NCBI GenBank assembly: GCA_903916595.1 | Contig: CAIWXI010000162.1 | Coordinates: 1-58,057 of the forward strand | Length of the DNA: 58,057 bases | From: an uncultured Bacteroidales bacterium | Lineage (GTDB): Bacteria > Bacteroidota > Bacteroidia > Bacteroidales > FEN-979 | Direction of reading: 5' to 3' | In this document: piece after piece, positions 1 through 10,590 of the stretch | Layout: every line of letters begins with the position of its first letter | How positions within the stretch are numbered: position 1 is the first letter of the stretch | Notes under the pieces: model-generated | Database searches by the model: none | The model's input: the letters and a program-made list of their open reading frames with translations, nothing else | Told to the model about the DNA's origin: nothing | Program-made: the position numbers and the translations under genes

Positions 1-607
1 ACCGGGTAGCCAGGTCTTTCGTCTGACAAAATCCCATATCACTTATATAAAAGGATGTGATGTCGCACTTTCCATGGAGTTCATAGTTGGCCGTCCCCAT
101 GAACAATCCAAACCATCCCTGATGATGATTCAATGCCAGCTTAATTGTGCCACATCCACCCCAGACTTCAACCTTTATTGAGTCTCCTGTAAGCGTATTT
201 GTTGAAGTAACGTCACCTGCTGAATTATAATAGATTTTCCAGAGATTTCGAACAGACACATGTACGTTCAGAGGTTTGTCATAGCTCCTGAGCCAGTTGC
301 AGCTGTTCAGGTTTCGGATCAGGAGCTGACGGTTAAGGATCTCAGTTGTAATACCCGATACTACATTGGAGCCGGCCTCAACAGTGATCTTGTCAACCGA
401 ATCCTGAGTGAGGATAAGGTTCACGTTATCCGCCAGGTCAATACTGTCGAACGGAGATACCGGTCTTGCCTGCATAATGATGGAACCGGAATTACTGAAG
501 CATTTTCCTCCTTTGTTGCAGGAAACAACCATAAAAATTCCCGGAAATGTTCCGAGAAGAAGCAGAAGCCTGATGACAAGAGTTCTATTTAATAGTCTTT
601 TTACCAT
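1..607 (-). CDS. DUF2807 (head-GIN-like) lipoprotein, 3' end beyond the window
   Basis: This frame is open to the window edge on the minus strand from an ATG at 607. It starts MVKRLLNRTLVIRLL, a hydrophobic signal followed by a lipobox-like MVVSC, so the product is probably an exported lipoprotein. The segment after it (PVSPFDSIDLADNVNLILTQ, then an ITVEAGSNV stretch) is characteristic of the DUF2807 beta-helix family (putative auto-transporter adhesin head GIN domain), often called adhesin-like although the function is unproven. The start overlaps the 3' end of the PagL gene by 23 bp in another frame, which suggests translational coupling and a shared transcript. About 202 codons are visible; the C-terminus is missing from the window. 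Confidence 0.75.
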   Translation of the reverse strand, partial: MVKRLLNRTLVIRLLLLLGTFPGIFMVVSCNKGGKCFSNSGSIIMQARPVSPFDSIDLADNVNLILTQDSVDKITVEAGSNVVSGITTEILNRQLLIRNLNSCNWLRSYDKPLNVHVSVRNLWKIYYNSAGDVTSTNTLTGDSIKVEVWGGCGTIKLALNHHQGWFGLFMGTANYELHGKCDITSFYISDMGFCQTKDLATR

Positions 608-1766
608 AAAATACATCGAATTTATAGCCAAGCCCCCAGCCGATATAGTCGGCTCTTCCGAAGTGTACTTTCAGCATGACATTTGCAAAGAAGTTCCTGG
701 CAAATACATACTGGAAAGAGAATTTCTCGTACATGGGGCCGTTGCTTCTCTCTTTTCCCGAAAGATAAAACCCCAGGTTCACGATAAATCCCAGTTTTCC
801 TATCATTAACTCGTATGCTGCATTCAGGCCGGGCCTCATTATATCAACAGGGCTTGTTTTATTGATGCCGTTCATTTCAAGAATTTTTTTATGAGATCCG
901 TCGTAGGACAGGTCGAGTCCCATGCCAAATTTGCTTTTTCTGCTTACCTGGAAGAAAGTGTTCTCGTAAAGATGGTAAACGAGGAAATTCTGCCCAAGTT
1001 CAGATGTCATGTTTTTATATCCCAGGGCAATTCCGAAATTAAATTCGATGGAGTTCCTGAGAGTGGTTGAAAATGCTTCAGTCGGAGCGAAATACCGGTC
1101 TCCGATATCCTTGTTATCCCTTACCGGTCTGTATGCCAGTCCGAGGTTTATCAGGGGTACGTTAAGCCCGTAATTCGGAGTTTTAATAGAGCCGTTCGAA
1201 AAATGCTGAAGGCTGATGCCTGCAGTAAGAGTGAAATATTCGCTTAGGCGGTACCTTGCTTCCAGCATCAGATTGATTGCGAAATTGAAATGTGAACCGA
1301 TGGCAATATCCTTGTAGTTGGTTATCCTGTCGAATTTTTTTGTGAGATAGCCTGCTCCAAGTGCAAAGCGAAATCCGAAGGTGAAAGTATTTGTTTTATA
1401 TAAAGGGAAATTGATAAAAGGCATGAGTGCAAAAGCGCTCCCCAGAACGGGATTACTCCCGAGCGGGGTATACAAAAATGCTACTCCGAGAATTGGGTAG
1501 TTGTATGCCCTTTCCCAGCTTTGTCGTCCGTAAGTGAGCTGTTCAACGCTGAATTCAAAGGCTGGGAAATGTGAATTGAATAACTGAAGTTCGAGATGCT
1601 GGGCATAAATAAAACCATAATGAAACTTGGTTTCCAGAATAAGGTTTGAGGTAAACAGTTTATGCTCTAACTGGGCCGTTGATCTTGAGGGGAAGGCAAG
1701 AATGAACATCAGTGGGATGATGATCATTCTGATTGGTGAATAAAAACGATTCTGGGGCCAGTGCAT
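585..1766 (-). CDS. PagL-type lipid A 3-O-deacylase (acyloxyacyl hydrolase family), outer membrane
   Basis: A 393-residue protein with an N-terminal signal (hydrophobic residues 14-26, then STAQ) and alternating aromatic beta strands typical of an outer-membrane barrel. The segment LQHFSNGS carries His188 and Ser190, matching the His-x-Ser catalytic pair of PagL, followed by the usual P-N-x-G-x-N stretch. PagL removes the 3-position acyl chain of lipid A. The protein is longer than classical PagL (about 170 residues), because the C-terminal 180 residues form a second barrel-like half (FNFGIALGYKN onward). A perfect minus-strand -7 box lies at 1788-1795. The gene diverges from mazG and is probably co-transcribed with the DUF2807 lipoprotein. 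Confidence 0.8.
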   Translation of the reverse strand: MHWPQNRFYSPIRMIIIPLMFILAFPSRSTAQLEHKLFTSNLILETKFHYGFIYAQHLELQLFNSHFPAFEFSVEQLTYGRQSWERAYNYPILGVAFLYTPLGSNPVLGSAFALMPFINFPLYKTNTFTFGFRFALGAGYLTKKFDRITNYKDIAIGSHFNFAINLMLEARYRLSEYFTLTAGISLQHFSNGSIKTPNYGLNVPLINLGLAYRPVRDNKDIGDRYFAPTEAFSTTLRNSIEFNFGIALGYKNMTSELGQNFLVYHLYENTFFQVSRKSKFGMGLDLSYDGSHKKILEMNGINKTSPVDIMRPGLNAAYELMIGKLGFIVNLGFYLSGKERSNGPMYEKFSFQYVFARNFFANVMLKVHFGRADYIGWGLGYKFDVFYGKKTIK

Positions 1767-1787
1767 GTTTGATGCTTACTTCGGCTG

Positions 1788-1795
1788 CAAAAATA
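1788..1795 (-). promoter_or_regulatory. Bacteroidota -7 box for the PagL gene
   Basis: The minus strand reads TATTTTTG, a full match to TAnnTTTG, 22 bp upstream of the ATG at 1766. Confidence 0.6.
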
Positions 1796-1832
1796 TGGAA
1801 CATTGGAGTTCAGCCGCTAATGCGGAAATGCT

Positions 1833-1840
1833 TATTTTTG
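1833..1840 (+). promoter_or_regulatory. Bacteroidota -7 box for mazG
   Basis: TATTTTTG matches TAnnTTTG. Transcription should begin about 6 bases further on, which rules out the upstream in-frame ATG at 1765 and fixes the mazG start at 1855. Confidence 0.65.
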
Positions 1841-1854
1841 CGAAAAGAACGATA

Positions 1855-2637
1855 ATGCAGGAAAAGATTGCCGCCTTTGGGCGTTTGCTGGAGATTATGG
1901 ACGAACTCAGGGCCAAATGTCCCTGGGATCAAAAGCAGACCATAGAAAGTCTGAGATATCTAACTATTGAAGAAACCTACGAATTATCTGATTCCATCAT
2001 TGAGAAAGATCTTGAAGCGGTAAAGAAAGAGCTTGGTGATCTGATGCTTCACCTGGTTTTTTATGCCAAAATAGGATCAGAATCGGGAGCTTTCGACATA
2101 CTTGATGTTCTGAATAGTATTATCGGGAAACTGATCAACCGTCATCCCCATATTTTCGGTGATGTGGTGGTAAAAGATGCCAAGGAAGTTCATGACAACT
2201 GGGAGAAGATCAAGCTGAAGGAAAAGGGCAATAACTCGGTGTTATCGGGGGTTCCTAAGTCTTTGCCCGCCGTTGTCAAGGCATACAGGATACAGGAAAA
2301 GGCCAGTGGAGTAGGGTTTGACTGGGAAAGGCCGGAGCAGGTCTGGGAGAAGGTCGAAGAAGAGATCAGAGAGTTACGCGAGAATGTAAGGGATAATGCC
2401 AGTCATGCTAAAAAAGAAGATGAGCTCGGTGACCTGCTGTTTGCCCTTGTAAATTATGCCAGGTTCATTGATGTCAATCCCGAGGATGCGTTGGAACGGA
2501 CGAACAGGAAGTTTATCAGTCGTTTCCAGTATCTTGAGGAAAATGCCAGGATGCTGGGGAAGTCCTTGCATGAGATGAGTCTTGCCGAGATGGATGTATA
2601 CTGGAACCAGGCCAAGGACATGGAACAACCCTTATAA
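1855..2637 (+). CDS. mazG: MazG nucleoside triphosphate pyrophosphohydrolase
   Basis: A 260-residue cytoplasmic enzyme that hydrolyses (d)NTPs to the monophosphate and pyrophosphate, a house-cleaning role. It has the two tandem MazG domains of the long form. The first contains CPWDQKQT, the EETYEL metal-binding pair and ELGDLMLHLVF. The second contains EEEIRELRE and EDELGDLLFALVNYAR with its acidic E-x-x-D set. The frame is open from 1765, but the start at 1855 (MQEKIAAFG) was chosen because the promoter lies between them and because the length then equals that of the family. The next gene begins 2 bp after the stop. Confidence 0.93.
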   Translation: MQEKIAAFGRLLEIMDELRAKCPWDQKQTIESLRYLTIEETYELSDSIIEKDLEAVKKELGDLMLHLVFYAKIGSESGAFDILDVLNSIIGKLINRHPHIFGDVVVKDAKEVHDNWEKIKLKEKGNNSVLSGVPKSLPAVVKAYRIQEKASGVGFDWERPEQVWEKVEEEIRELRENVRDNASHAKKEDELGDLLFALVNYARFIDVNPEDALERTNRKFISRFQYLEENARMLGKSLHEMSLAEMDVYWNQAKDMEQPL

Positions 2638-2639
2638 GT

Positions 2640-3458
2640 GTGAGCAAATCACTATTGTTAATCTTTACAATCTGCATCGTTTCATTGGGATCATACTCCC
2701 AGGAGGCAGGTGATTCTTTGCCTAAAAATCCTTCCATGATCGATCTTCGCCTGATAAAATCAGGCCTGATCGATGCAAAGGATGTTGTTATTGCACCTGT
2801 TCGATGGAATCAGACCCAATGGGCGCTCGCAATGGGGATTACAGGGCTTACCCTGGGCCTCGTTACTCAGGATCTTGCAATACAGAACTTTGCTCAAAAA
2901 AATCATACAGCTTTTCTGGATGCTGTTAGCAAGTATGGGCTTGAGCCCTGGGGAAGCGGGTTGTATACCCTTCCTGCCCTGGGAATCATGTACGGATGCA
3001 GTTTTGCTTTCCATGATAAAAAAGCCCGGATGACTGCAATGAAAGGAGTGGAGGCTTTCGTATATGCTGCCATTGCATCCCAGATCCTTAAACAGATCAC
3101 TCATCGTCAACGGCCTGATCAGGGCGACGTTCCTGATCCTTATCATTGGGAGGGCCCGATTGGACCTATATTTGATGAGTCTTTTCCTTCAGGCCATTCC
3201 GCCGCTGTTTTTGCTGTGGCAACAGTAATCGCCTCAGCCTATAAAAAAACGGTCTGGGTACCCGTGCTTTGCTATTCGCTGGCCTCACTTACTGCCTTGT
3301 CCAGAATTTATAATAATAAACACTGGATGTCGGATGTGGTTATGGGGACAGCAATAGGTTTGGCAATAGGCCAGACCGTTTTTCGGAATTCAGTCAGGTT
3401 AAAGCTTTTACCGGTGAGTCCGATGGGCCCCGGCTTAACGCTCTGTTATCGTCTCTGA
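2640..3458 (+). CDS. PAP2-superfamily membrane-associated phosphatase
   Basis: A 272-residue protein with a signal sequence (MSKSLLLIFTICIVSLGSYS) and several hydrophobic helices. All three PAP2 motifs are intact: K-x6-RP in KQITHRQRP, PSGH in SFPSGHSAAV, and S-R-x5-H-x3-D in SRIYNNKHWMSD. Such enzymes remove phosphate from lipids such as undecaprenyl pyrophosphate, phosphatidylglycerol phosphate or lipid A; the substrate cannot be told here. The start is GTG, 2 bp after mazG, so the two are probably an operon. Its TGA directly abuts the TCA of the convergent peroxiredoxin gene, leaving no spacer. Confidence 0.85.
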   Translation: MSKSLLLIFTICIVSLGSYSQEAGDSLPKNPSMIDLRLIKSGLIDAKDVVIAPVRWNQTQWALAMGITGLTLGLVTQDLAIQNFAQKNHTAFLDAVSKYGLEPWGSGLYTLPALGIMYGCSFAFHDKKARMTAMKGVEAFVYAAIASQILKQITHRQRPDQGDVPDPYHWEGPIGPIFDESFPSGHSAAVFAVATVIASAYKKTVWVPVLCYSLASLTALSRIYNNKHWMSDVVMGTAIGLAIGQTVFRNSVRLKLLPVSPMGPGLTLCYRL

Positions 3459-4091
3459 TCAGTGCTTTGAAAGGTATTCCGCCACACCTTCTGAGGATGC
3501 TTTCATTCCTTCGTCACCCTTATGCCAGTTGGCCGGGCAAACTTCGCCGTTCTCTTCGAAAAACTGTAAAGCATCAACCATACGGATCGCTTCATCAACG
3601 CTGCGTCCGAGAGGAAGGTCGTTCACCAGCTGATGGCGTACAACACCCTGCTTGTCGATCAGGAAGAGACCGCGGAAAGCAACCGGGCCACCTTCAAATT
3701 CCATGGTTCCGTCTTCGGTATACAAGTATTCTCCCGCGAGGACATCATAATTTGCCGAAATGGTCTTGGTGAGATCTGAAACGAGAGGAAATTTCACACT
3801 CTTGATCCCGCCATTTTTCTTTTCAGTGTTCAGCCAGGCCCAATGTGAGAATTTGGAATCTACAGAGCAGCCAACAACAGCTACATTGCGTTTCTCGAAT
3901 TCACCAAGCTTTTCCTGGAATGCCAGGATTTCGGTCGGACAAACAAACGTGAAGTCGAGGGGATAAAAGAAAAACAAAACGTGTTTCTTTCCTACGAACT
4001 GGTCAAGGGAGAAGTTTTCTACAAACTCGCCGCCATTGACAACGGCATCAGCTACAAAATGAGGAGCTTTTTTACCTACTAATACTGCCAT
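3459..4091 (-). CDS. ahpC: Typical 2-Cys peroxiredoxin (AhpC/Prx1 class)
   Basis: A 210-residue cytoplasmic thiol peroxidase that reduces hydrogen peroxide and organic hydroperoxides. The peroxidatic cysteine is Cys51 in FYPLDFTFVCPTEI and the resolving cysteine is Cys185 in GEVCPANW. The length and the C-terminal YF-like helix (VAEYLSKH) fit the typical 2-Cys type. No AhpF or other reductase gene adjoins it, so reducing power must come from elsewhere. A perfect -7 box sits at 4129-4136, with an AT-rich partly self-complementary leader between it and the ATG. Confidence 0.93.
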   Translation of the reverse strand: MAVLVGKKAPHFVADAVVNGGEFVENFSLDQFVGKKHVLFFFYPLDFTFVCPTEILAFQEKLGEFEKRNVAVVGCSVDSKFSHWAWLNTEKKNGGIKSVKFPLVSDLTKTISANYDVLAGEYLYTEDGTMEFEGGPVAFRGLFLIDKQGVVRHQLVNDLPLGRSVDEAIRMVDALQFFEENGEVCPANWHKGDEGMKASSEGVAEYLSKH

Positions 4092-4128
4092 AACATTACT
4101 ATTAAATTAATTTTTTAATTTATCAGGG

Positions 4129-4136
4129 CAAAGATA
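4129..4136 (-). promoter_or_regulatory. Bacteroidota -7 box for ahpC
   Basis: The minus strand reads TATCTTTG, a full TAnnTTTG match, about 38 bp upstream of the ATG. Confidence 0.6.
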
Positions 4137-4178
4137 CAATAATTATTTAGAAGCATTATTAATAAATGATTAAATTCT

Positions 4179-4220
4179 GCTATCCGCCATCTGCCATCTG
4201 CCATCTGATATCAGATAGCT
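4179..4220. repeat. Six degenerate tandem heptamers at the 3' end of the TolC-family gene
   Basis: The stretch parses as gctatcc, three gccatct, gatatca and gatagct, strictly in 7-bp register. It contains a perfect 14-bp palindrome ATCTGATATCAGAT at 4203-4216. The last heptamer overlaps the TAG stop (4219-4221) of the minus-strand efflux gene, so on that transcript a hairpin forms just after the stop and could help termination. Confidence 0.85.
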
Positions 4221-5712
4221 ACAACTTGATATCCTTAATGTTAAACTGAAGCAGTTCATTTTTACGGAAATCGAAAAGAGTGAGCTTTCTTATCTCGTAA
4301 TATCCCCGCCAGTATGTTTCAAGGGAAATATAATAGTTTTTCTGGGCATTGTCGGTTTCAATCTGTGCATTATTCAGGTCAAGGATACTATTAATTTTAC
4401 CTATCAGATACCTGCCTTTGGTTACATCGTAACTTTTGCTTGCAACCGTATCGGATTTTGCCGCGATCATCAGCTGTCGTTCCTGCATATTGAACTGCAC
4501 CACTTTCAGGTAAATGTTCCTTTGAAAATCGATCAGTTCCTGCTCAACTGAATTTTTCACGATCTCCTGCTGCGACTGGGCCATTTTTATTTTTCCCCGC
4601 TGAACACCCCAGTCGACGATAGGAACTGTGAACTGTAATCCAACCTGCTGCTGGTCCAAAGGTTTATAATAAGCGTCGGGAACATTGGGCCCGCTTTGTG
4701 TGAGCCCAAAGATAGCGGTAAGGTTCGCATCGAAACGGCCTTCGAGTTTTGCACGGTTTACGTCTCTGGCTGCTTCCATCAGGCGTCTCTGGAAGTCTAA
4801 TGCAGCGGAAGTATTTCTGTTTGCCTGCTGCACCGCTGTCACAGGGTCTATTTTAAAGAAATTTATATCTGCAGGTGGCACGAGTGTCATACTGGAAGTA
4901 TCCTTGATCCTGAGAAATGATTTAAGCCGGAACAACGCGTTTTCAACTGCAAGGTTTGCATTGTCAATGGCCGCCTGGGCCTTCAGGTAATTCAGTTCAA
5001 GTTGAAGAAGATCGTTCTCGGCAATCTTTCCCAATTGGTATCTGCCTTTCGCTATGTGGTAGAGAGTGTCGGAATTTCTAAGGTTGGTCATCGCAATCTT
5101 TCTGTCGATCTGGGATTGAAGCAATCCGAAAAAATAATTCGTGGTAGTCATCGACAGCTGCTCCACGTCTTCGAGATAGCGTTTTTTTGCCTGGTCGAAC
5201 TTCAATGGTTGAATTTTGCGGTCCCAGCGGTATGAGTTATACTGGAAGAGAGGCTGAGTGTATCCGATGTTGATGGGTGTGGATAAGTATGAAACCACTG
5301 TTGAGTCGGTATGGTTGTCGAGCCTCTGCAAGCCGCTCCTGAGGAAAACATTTCCGCCGGTGAACCCTATTTTCTGGTTCAGGTAGGCATTGGCGGTATA
5401 GGTTGTGTTTTGCTGATGCACATAGCTCACGGTCCCGTCGGGGTAGACGTATTTCTGGAAGGCGCTGGTTATTTCAGGGATAGTACCATCAACACTTAAT
5501 CCTGGCAGATATGTTGCCCTGAAAGTGCGGTATTCCCAGAAGCTGGAGCGAAAAATTTGTTTGGCGTTGAGAGCATCGGCCGACTGGCGTTTGGCAATTT
5601 CAATAGCTTCCTGCAGTGTGAGTGGGTGATTAACAGACTGGGAGAAAGCTTTCGGTGAAAGCAGGAGACCTGGTATCAGGGAGATCAGCAAAAAAGAAAG
5701 CAGGGCTTTCAT
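4219..5712 (-). CDS. TolC-family outer-membrane efflux protein
   Basis: A 497-residue protein with a cleavable signal (MKALLSFLLISLIPGLLLSP..FSQ) and two homologous halves with long coiled-coil helices, seen in the LTLQEAIEIAKRQS opening and the later YDVTKGRYLIGKINSILDL segment. It forms the outer-membrane channel of a tripartite exporter. It lies 13 bp downstream of the MacB-like permease, with the HlyD adaptor before that, so all three subunits except the ATPase are in one run. A tandem heptamer array begins at its stop codon. Confidence 0.88.
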   Translation of the reverse strand: MKALLSFLLISLIPGLLLSPKAFSQSVNHPLTLQEAIEIAKRQSADALNAKQIFRSSFWEYRTFRATYLPGLSVDGTIPEITSAFQKYVYPDGTVSYVHQQNTTYTANAYLNQKIGFTGGNVFLRSGLQRLDNHTDSTVVSYLSTPINIGYTQPLFQYNSYRWDRKIQPLKFDQAKKRYLEDVEQLSMTTTNYFFGLLQSQIDRKIAMTNLRNSDTLYHIAKGRYQLGKIAENDLLQLELNYLKAQAAIDNANLAVENALFRLKSFLRIKDTSSMTLVPPADINFFKIDPVTAVQQANRNTSAALDFQRRLMEAARDVNRAKLEGRFDANLTAIFGLTQSGPNVPDAYYKPLDQQQVGLQFTVPIVDWGVQRGKIKMAQSQQEIVKNSVEQELIDFQRNIYLKVVQFNMQERQLMIAAKSDTVASKSYDVTKGRYLIGKINSILDLNNAQIETDNAQKNYYISLETYWRGYYEIRKLTLFDFRKNELLQFNIKDIKL

Positions 5713-5725
5713 CGCGATATAGTTT

Positions 5726-7102
5726 TTATTCGTGTCTTAATGATTCCACAGGATCGGCAACCGAAGCCTGTTTGGCAGGCATATAACCAAAAATAATCCC
5801 GACTGAAGCTGATACCCCAAAGGAAATGATGATCGAAATGGGAGAGATGATAGTAAGGATAGTTGTAAATTGCATGATCAGTTTTGAGAAAACAATTCCG
5901 AGCACGATTCCGACAAGACCTCCGGTAATGCTTAGAAGAGTAGCTTCCATGAGGAACTGAAGGACGATGTCGCGTTTTGTTGCTCCGATGGCCCGCCTGA
6001 TGCCGATCTCCTTTATCCTTTCCATGACCGATGCAAGCATGATGTTCATGATCCCAATGCCACCAACAAGAAGTGAAATACCGGCAATGCAGCCCAGGAC
6101 GATGTTGAATATGTCCTTGGTTCGCTGCTCCTGTTTCAGAAGCAGTTCAGGGACCTTGATCTCAAAATCTTCCAGCCTTTGGTGCCTGCGGAGTAGCATC
6201 CTTTTCAACAAATCTGTAGTAGGGTTGATCTGGCTGGTTTGTTTTACCTGCACCACGATCTTGTCGACCTGATTTTTTGCTACTTCATCTCCTCCTGAAC
6301 TGGACGAGATGATCATATCATCGTAGACTTCCATACTGGATCCATGCAGGGAGGCCGTTGTAACCATTGTGCGGTCCTTCACTCTTCGCAGCATAGTCTG
6401 GATAGGAGCAAATACTGAGTTGTTGTAATCGGAAATGCCAAGATTTTCCATACTGGCCTGGTTTATTTCCTTTTTTCTAAGCACACCTATGACCCTTAAC
6501 CACAGCCTTCCGCATTTGATATCCTGCCCGATAGCGCTACCGCTTGGGAAAAATTTCGATTGTATGGTAGAGCCAATGATACATACTGCCTTTCCTTCCT
6601 TCAGCTGTTCTGTATTGAACATCTCCCCCTGCTGAAGGTCGATATTGAAAAGTTCAAAGAAATCGGGTGCAACACCGCTGATTTTAGTGGTATATCTGAC
6701 GGCATTCCTGATCACATCGGCTTCATAAATGACAACAGGACTTACTTTCTGAACTGTCGGGATCATCTCCCTGATGCTTTCTGCATCTTTTAACGATAAT
6801 CCAGGAGAAAATTTCCCTTTATTCTTTTCATTGGATGAGCTTTGGGAGCTGCTTTGATCGCTGCTCTGGTTTGAGGAGCTTCCCTTGCCTTTTTCGATTT
6901 TCGGAGTGATGATGATATTGTTCACTCCAACCAGTTTCATCTGGTCAAGGATTTCCTTCTGGGCCCCATTTCCTATAGCCATCATGGCAATTACGGCAGC
7001 AACGCCAAAGATTATCCCGAGGGCCGTAAGCATTGAGCGGAACTTATTCAGAAACACTGCTTCCAGGGCTATATTGAAAATATACTGATAGCGTTCGAAC
7101 AC
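5726..7102 (-). CDS. MacB-like ABC transporter permease (FtsX fold), no ATPase domain
   Basis: A 458-residue protein with one N-terminal transmembrane helix (about 20-42), a large periplasmic domain (MacB_PCD), then three C-terminal helices of the FtsX family (about 335-450). ERIKEIGIRRAIGATKRDI is the conserved coupling segment of this family. The ATP-binding domain of true MacB is absent and no ABC ATPase gene lies nearby, so the ATPase must be encoded elsewhere. The periplasmic domain begins with a Ser/Gln/Asn/Lys-rich low-complexity stretch at about residues 72-97, unusual in this position. It is flanked by the adaptor (10 bp upstream) and TolC (13 bp downstream). Confidence 0.88.
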   Translation of the reverse strand: MFERYQYIFNIALEAVFLNKFRSMLTALGIIFGVAAVIAMMAIGNGAQKEILDQMKLVGVNNIIITPKIEKGKGSSSNQSSDQSSSQSSSNEKNKGKFSPGLSLKDAESIREMIPTVQKVSPVVIYEADVIRNAVRYTTKISGVAPDFFELFNIDLQQGEMFNTEQLKEGKAVCIIGSTIQSKFFPSGSAIGQDIKCGRLWLRVIGVLRKKEINQASMENLGISDYNNSVFAPIQTMLRRVKDRTMVTTASLHGSSMEVYDDMIISSSSGGDEVAKNQVDKIVVQVKQTSQINPTTDLLKRMLLRRHQRLEDFEIKVPELLLKQEQRTKDIFNIVLGCIAGISLLVGGIGIMNIMLASVMERIKEIGIRRAIGATKRDIVLQFLMEATLLSITGGLVGIVLGIVFSKLIMQFTTILTIISPISIIISFGVSASVGIIFGYMPAKQASVADPVESLRHE

Positions 7103-7112
7103 GTTCTATCTT

Positions 7113-8468
7113 TTAGTTCTTGATAATGACAGCAGATGGGCCCTCTGGAAAGGTTTTTACTGAAGTATCGTTTTTTTTCTGTACCGGTTTGTTTGGCTTT
7201 GGCCGGTACTTATCCAGTGTCTTTTTATCAAGGAATACCATGGGTAATTTTTCGGCTTTTTCGGGTGGGACCAGTATGACTTCATCCTTTTCATTGAGGC
7301 CTTCGCGAATCACGATCTCATTTTCATTGCTCTCTCCCACAATCACTTGCTGGCGTATTAAGGAGCCGCCATCTTTTTTGTACACGAAAGTGATACTGTC
7401 GGTATTGAAGATCGACTCAATGGGTGTGAAGAACACACTGTCGACAATGCTGGTTATAATCGTGTTTTTGGTTGTCATGGCCGGCCTGAGTATCGAATCG
7501 AACTCATTGACGATAATCCTGACCTCATACACCTTGGCATTGCTGTTCTGGAGTTGCTCTCCGATGTTGGCGACTTCTATGACTTTGCCTGTAAACCTCT
7601 TTTCGGGGAAAGCGTCAATGCCGATCTTAACCTGCTGTCCCACTTTGACCTTGCTGATATCGATCTCATTCACATAGGTTTTTGACATCATTTCCTTCAG
7701 ATTCGGTAACTCGGCAACCACGTTGTCCCAGGCATTGATCATCCCTCCAACTCCCTGTTTACTGCCGTCCCAGTTCCTCTTGTATATAACCATCCCTGCT
7801 TTCGGAGCCTTCACGGTAAACTCTTTAAGCCCATCCTGCATGTTCTCCAGTTTTCTTTTTGCCTGGTTGTATGAGGCATTGACTTCCTGCATGTTGGCCA
7901 CAGCTTTTTCGTACCTCAGCTTATAGTTTTTTTCAGCCTGGTCGAGGGCTCTTGTTGCCTTATCCAACTCGATCTCAACCTGGCGTATTGTGGCAGGGGG
8001 CTCATATTTGGACTGGTCAAGGGTAATCTTTTTTTCTTCAAGTGCAAAGTGCAGGTTAATCAGTTCATCCCTTGCATTACGGAGTTCGAGTGAGGTGTCG
8101 AGACGAGTCTTGGTAAGCTGGGATTCCAGTTTTTCGGTATTCGTTTCTTCATCCTTGATCTTATTGGATATCTCTGTACGGTCAAGAGCAGCTACATACT
8201 GGCCTGAATCCACGACAGATCCATCAGGAATAATGTCCTGAATCTTCACCTGCCAGACGCCAATCTGCCGAAGTGACTGTGGCCCGAAAATCTTTTCGGA
8301 GCTTTTGGCAATAAGCTCTCCTGTAACAGAAACCTCTATAGGAAAATTTCCTTTTTTGACTTTTGCAATGATCTGTTGTTCCTTATTTCCTTTGGGAATA
8401 ATAAGGTAAACGAGGATAGCGGCAATAATTAAGCCGCCAAAAATGAGCAGATATTTCCGGGAACCCAT
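7113..8468 (-). CDS. HlyD/RND-type periplasmic adaptor (membrane fusion protein)
   Basis: A 451-residue protein anchored by an N-terminal helix (YLLIFGGLIIAAILVYLII), followed by a biotinyl-lipoyl-like half (KGNFPIEVSVTGELIAKSSE), a long alpha-helical hairpin (about 105-215), the second lipoyl half (FTVKAPKAGMVIYK) and beta-barrel domains (VGQQVKIGIDAFPEKRFTGKV). Such proteins bridge the inner-membrane permease and the TolC channel. It starts 3 bp after the gyrB stop, so it is almost certainly transcribed from the gyrB promoter. The C-terminus is basic and proline-rich. Confidence 0.88.
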   Translation of the reverse strand: MGSRKYLLIFGGLIIAAILVYLIIPKGNKEQQIIAKVKKGNFPIEVSVTGELIAKSSEKIFGPQSLRQIGVWQVKIQDIIPDGSVVDSGQYVAALDRTEISNKIKDEETNTEKLESQLTKTRLDTSLELRNARDELINLHFALEEKKITLDQSKYEPPATIRQVEIELDKATRALDQAEKNYKLRYEKAVANMQEVNASYNQAKRKLENMQDGLKEFTVKAPKAGMVIYKRNWDGSKQGVGGMINAWDNVVAELPNLKEMMSKTYVNEIDISKVKVGQQVKIGIDAFPEKRFTGKVIEVANIGEQLQNSNAKVYEVRIIVNEFDSILRPAMTTKNTIITSIVDSVFFTPIESIFNTDSITFVYKKDGGSLIRQQVIVGESNENEIVIREGLNEKDEVILVPPEKAEKLPMVFLDKKTLDKYRPKPNKPVQKKNDTSVKTFPEGPSAVIIKN

Positions 8469-8471
8469 ATA

Positions 8472-10454
<1,983 letters not shown>

Positions 10455-10465
10455 TTAATACTAAA

Positions 10466-10473
10466 CAAAGGTA
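10466..10473 (-). promoter_or_regulatory. Bacteroidota -7 box for gyrB
   Basis: The minus strand reads TACCTTTG, a full match, 33 bp before the ATG at 10433. Confidence 0.6.
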
Positions 10474-10548
10474 CGAAATTCTATCGAAAAAATTAGCAGG
10501 AAAACATCAATAAAATGAGGGATTTTATTAACAATCGAGGGTGAAAAA

Positions 10549-10590
10549 GCAGATAGCAGATAGCAGATATCAGATATCAGATATCTGATA
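10549..10590. repeat. Six tandem heptamers (gcagata x3, tcagata x2, tctgata) overlapping the end of wecB
   Basis: The register is exactly 7 bp. The last part forms a perfect 16-bp palindrome TATCAGATATCTGATA at 10575-10590. The wecB stop codon (10577-10579) lies inside the array, so its last residues Ser-Asp-Ile are repeat-encoded. Confidence 0.88.

Noticed and set aside
260-809. Plus-strand frames near the left end.
   Set aside because: They lie opposite the DUF2807 lipoprotein and PagL genes, which have clear family motifs.
3456-3461. TGATCA shared by the abutting stops of the PAP2 and ahpC genes as a functional palindrome.
   Set aside because: Two convergent TGA stops with no gap necessarily spell TGATCA.
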